Of a stretch of DNA of 64,000 bases, positions 62,330 to 64,000 are shown in pieces. The notes below the pieces were generated by a model. It was not told the DNA's origin, searched no databases, and saw only the letters and a program-made list of their open reading frames with translations. How positions within the stretch are numbered: position 1 is the first letter of the stretch; every line of letters starts with the position of its first letter. Source of the stretch: Solen grandis (Eukaryota; Mollusca; Bivalvia; Adapedonta; Solenidae); the NCBI GenBank assembly GCA_021229015.1, contig CM037784.1:62819364-62883363 (forward strand), in the 5' to 3' direction. Made by a program: the position numbers and the translations under genes.

Positions 62330-64000
62330 AAACATTTACGTACCATATCATACCCACACTATACAACCTCACCACGCATCACCACGGTAACACCATACTC
62401 ACCGCTACACTCCATACTCACCACGCACACACGCCTACACATCATACCTCACAACGCCACACCCACCATACCTCACCACGCAACACCACGCTACACACCT
62501 TACTCACCAAGCTAACACCATACCTCCACCACGCAACAAGCCATGCTACACACCATACTCACCTCGCCACACACCATATCACACGCAACACTTATGCTTC
62601 ATACCATACCTCACCACTTCACACACCATACCTCCCACGCTACACACCATACCCTTCCACGTTACAACCATTACCCCACCATGTTACACACCTACCTCCA
62701 CCACGCTACACTTCATGCTTCACCATGCTACAACACCATACCTCACCATGCTACACACATAACCTCACCACGCTACACACCATACCTCACCACGCAACAC
62801 CACACTACACACCATACTCACCACGCAACACCACGCTACCACACCTACCTCACCACGCCCACACATACCTCACACGCAACACCATGCTACCACACATACC
62901 TCAACCACGCCCACACCCATACCTCACCACGCAACAACCGCTACACACTCATACTCACCACGCTACACACCATACTCACCATGCAACACCACGCTACACA
63001 CCATACACTCACCACGCAACAACAGCTACACACCACTACCTTCACCACGCTACACACCATACCTCACCATGCAACACCACGCTACACACCATACCGCACA
63101 ACGCCACACACCATTCCTCACCACGCACCCATGCTACACACCATACCTCACCACGCAACACACGCTACACCCCATACCTCACCACGCCACCCACCATACA
63201 TCACACGCAACCACTATGCTACACACCATAACTCACCACGCACCACACCATTACCTCACACGCAACACCATGCTAACACATACCTCACCAATCAACACCA
63301 TGCTACACACATACCTCACCACGTCCCACCCCATACCTCACCATGCTACACACCATACCTCACAAGCGAACACTATACCTCACACGCAACACCCACGCTA
63401 CACCACCATACCACACAACGCCACCACACCATTACCTCACCACGCAAACCACCATGTACACACCATACCTCACCACGCCACCACCCATGCCTCCACCACG
63501 CCACACACCATACATCACCACGCAACACCACGCTACACTGCATACCTCACCACGCTAAACACCATACCTCATACGCACCACATGCTACACGACATACCTC
63601 ATCAGCGATACACACCATACCTCACCTCAGCAAACACACCAACCTCTACCACGCAACACCACGCTACACACCATACCTCACCACGCTACACACCATACCT
63701 CACCACGCAACACACGCTACACACCATATCTCACATGCACACACCATACCTTACCACGCAACACCATGCTTCCCCACCATACCTCATCACGTTATAAACC
63801 ATACTCCCATGCAAACACCACGCTACACCCCATACTCAACGCGTACACACCATACCTCACCACGCCAACACCACGCTACACACCATACCTCACCAAGCAA
63901 CACCACGCTACACACCATACCTCACCACGCGACACCAAATGACATACAATACCATAACATACCTCACCACGCTACACTACGCTACACACCTACCTCCACC
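62330..64000. repeat. degenerate satellite of caccatacctcaccacg type, open at the right edge
   Basis: The repeat is built from ctacacaccatacctcaccacg (22 bp), often with an extra caacaccacg (10 bp), giving 22- and 32-bp spacing. Almost every unit differs by a one-base gain or loss of C, A or T, so no long register holds. The threonine/histidine/proline-rich open frames of up to 242 residues are products of the repeat. The array continues past the window end. Confidence 0.92.

Noticed and set aside
62297..63797. Long histidine/threonine/proline-rich open frames (up to 242 residues)
   Set aside because: They arise from the stop-poor C/A-rich satellite and switch frame with every indel.

Overview
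This is animal nuclear DNA: AT-rich, with short exons separated by long introns, GT-AG splice sites and dense interspersed repeats. The repeats point to a bivalve mollusc, probably a clam-like heteroconch: tRNA-derived SINEs, tandem-core elements ending in an ACGG microsatellite (the 'pearl' type described in oysters), and agctcac-hairpin repeats. The species cannot be named from sequence alone.

Three genes are supported. (1) Minus strand, 12972-14003: the first coding exon of unconventional myosin-XVIII (MYO18A-like), carrying the lysine/glutamate-rich N-terminus and the PDZ domain. The motor and tail exons are not found in the 12.9 kb downstream and presumably lie beyond the left edge. (2) Plus strand, 25912-40905: a 14-exon TYW1 gene (tRNA 4-demethylwyosine synthase) with a membrane anchor, flavodoxin domain, radical-SAM domain and C-terminal wyosine domain. 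Every splice junction can be placed in phase, but exons 6 and 10 each carry one frame-breaking indel. (3) Minus strand, 45251-47484: the last three coding exons of an RWDD4-like RWD-domain protein, convergent with TYW1. A weaker candidate is a cysteine-rich terminal exon on the minus strand at 54370-54523.

Layout: 1-12.9 kb is non-coding with seven copies of a TTAA-flanked palindromic MITE; 13-14 kb is the MYO18A exon; 14.8-15.5 kb is a broken non-LTR retrotransposon tail; 15.5-25.9 kb is non-coding with microsatellites and minisatellites; 25.9-40.9 kb is TYW1, whose introns hold a TIR transposon, two MITEs and several SINEs; 41-45 kb is the convergent intergenic space; 45.2-47.5 kb is RWDD4 with a tandem-core element in an intron; 48.5-49.75 kb is a pearl-like element; 49.8-50.1 kb is a 36-bp minisatellite interrupted by a 100-base assembly gap; 50.1-62 kb is mostly unrecognised sequence plus two further hairpin/tandem-core repeat elements; 62.3-64 kb is a degenerate satellite running off the window.

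The three genes have no evident shared pathway (tRNA modification, cytoskeleton/Golgi, RWD-domain protein). The most unusual content is repetitive: a MITE with a near-perfect 67-nt internal palindrome, one copy with a fourfold amplified terminus, and several tandem-core elements of similar architecture but unrelated sequence. No bacterial-style operon, CRISPR array or intact autonomous transposon was seen.
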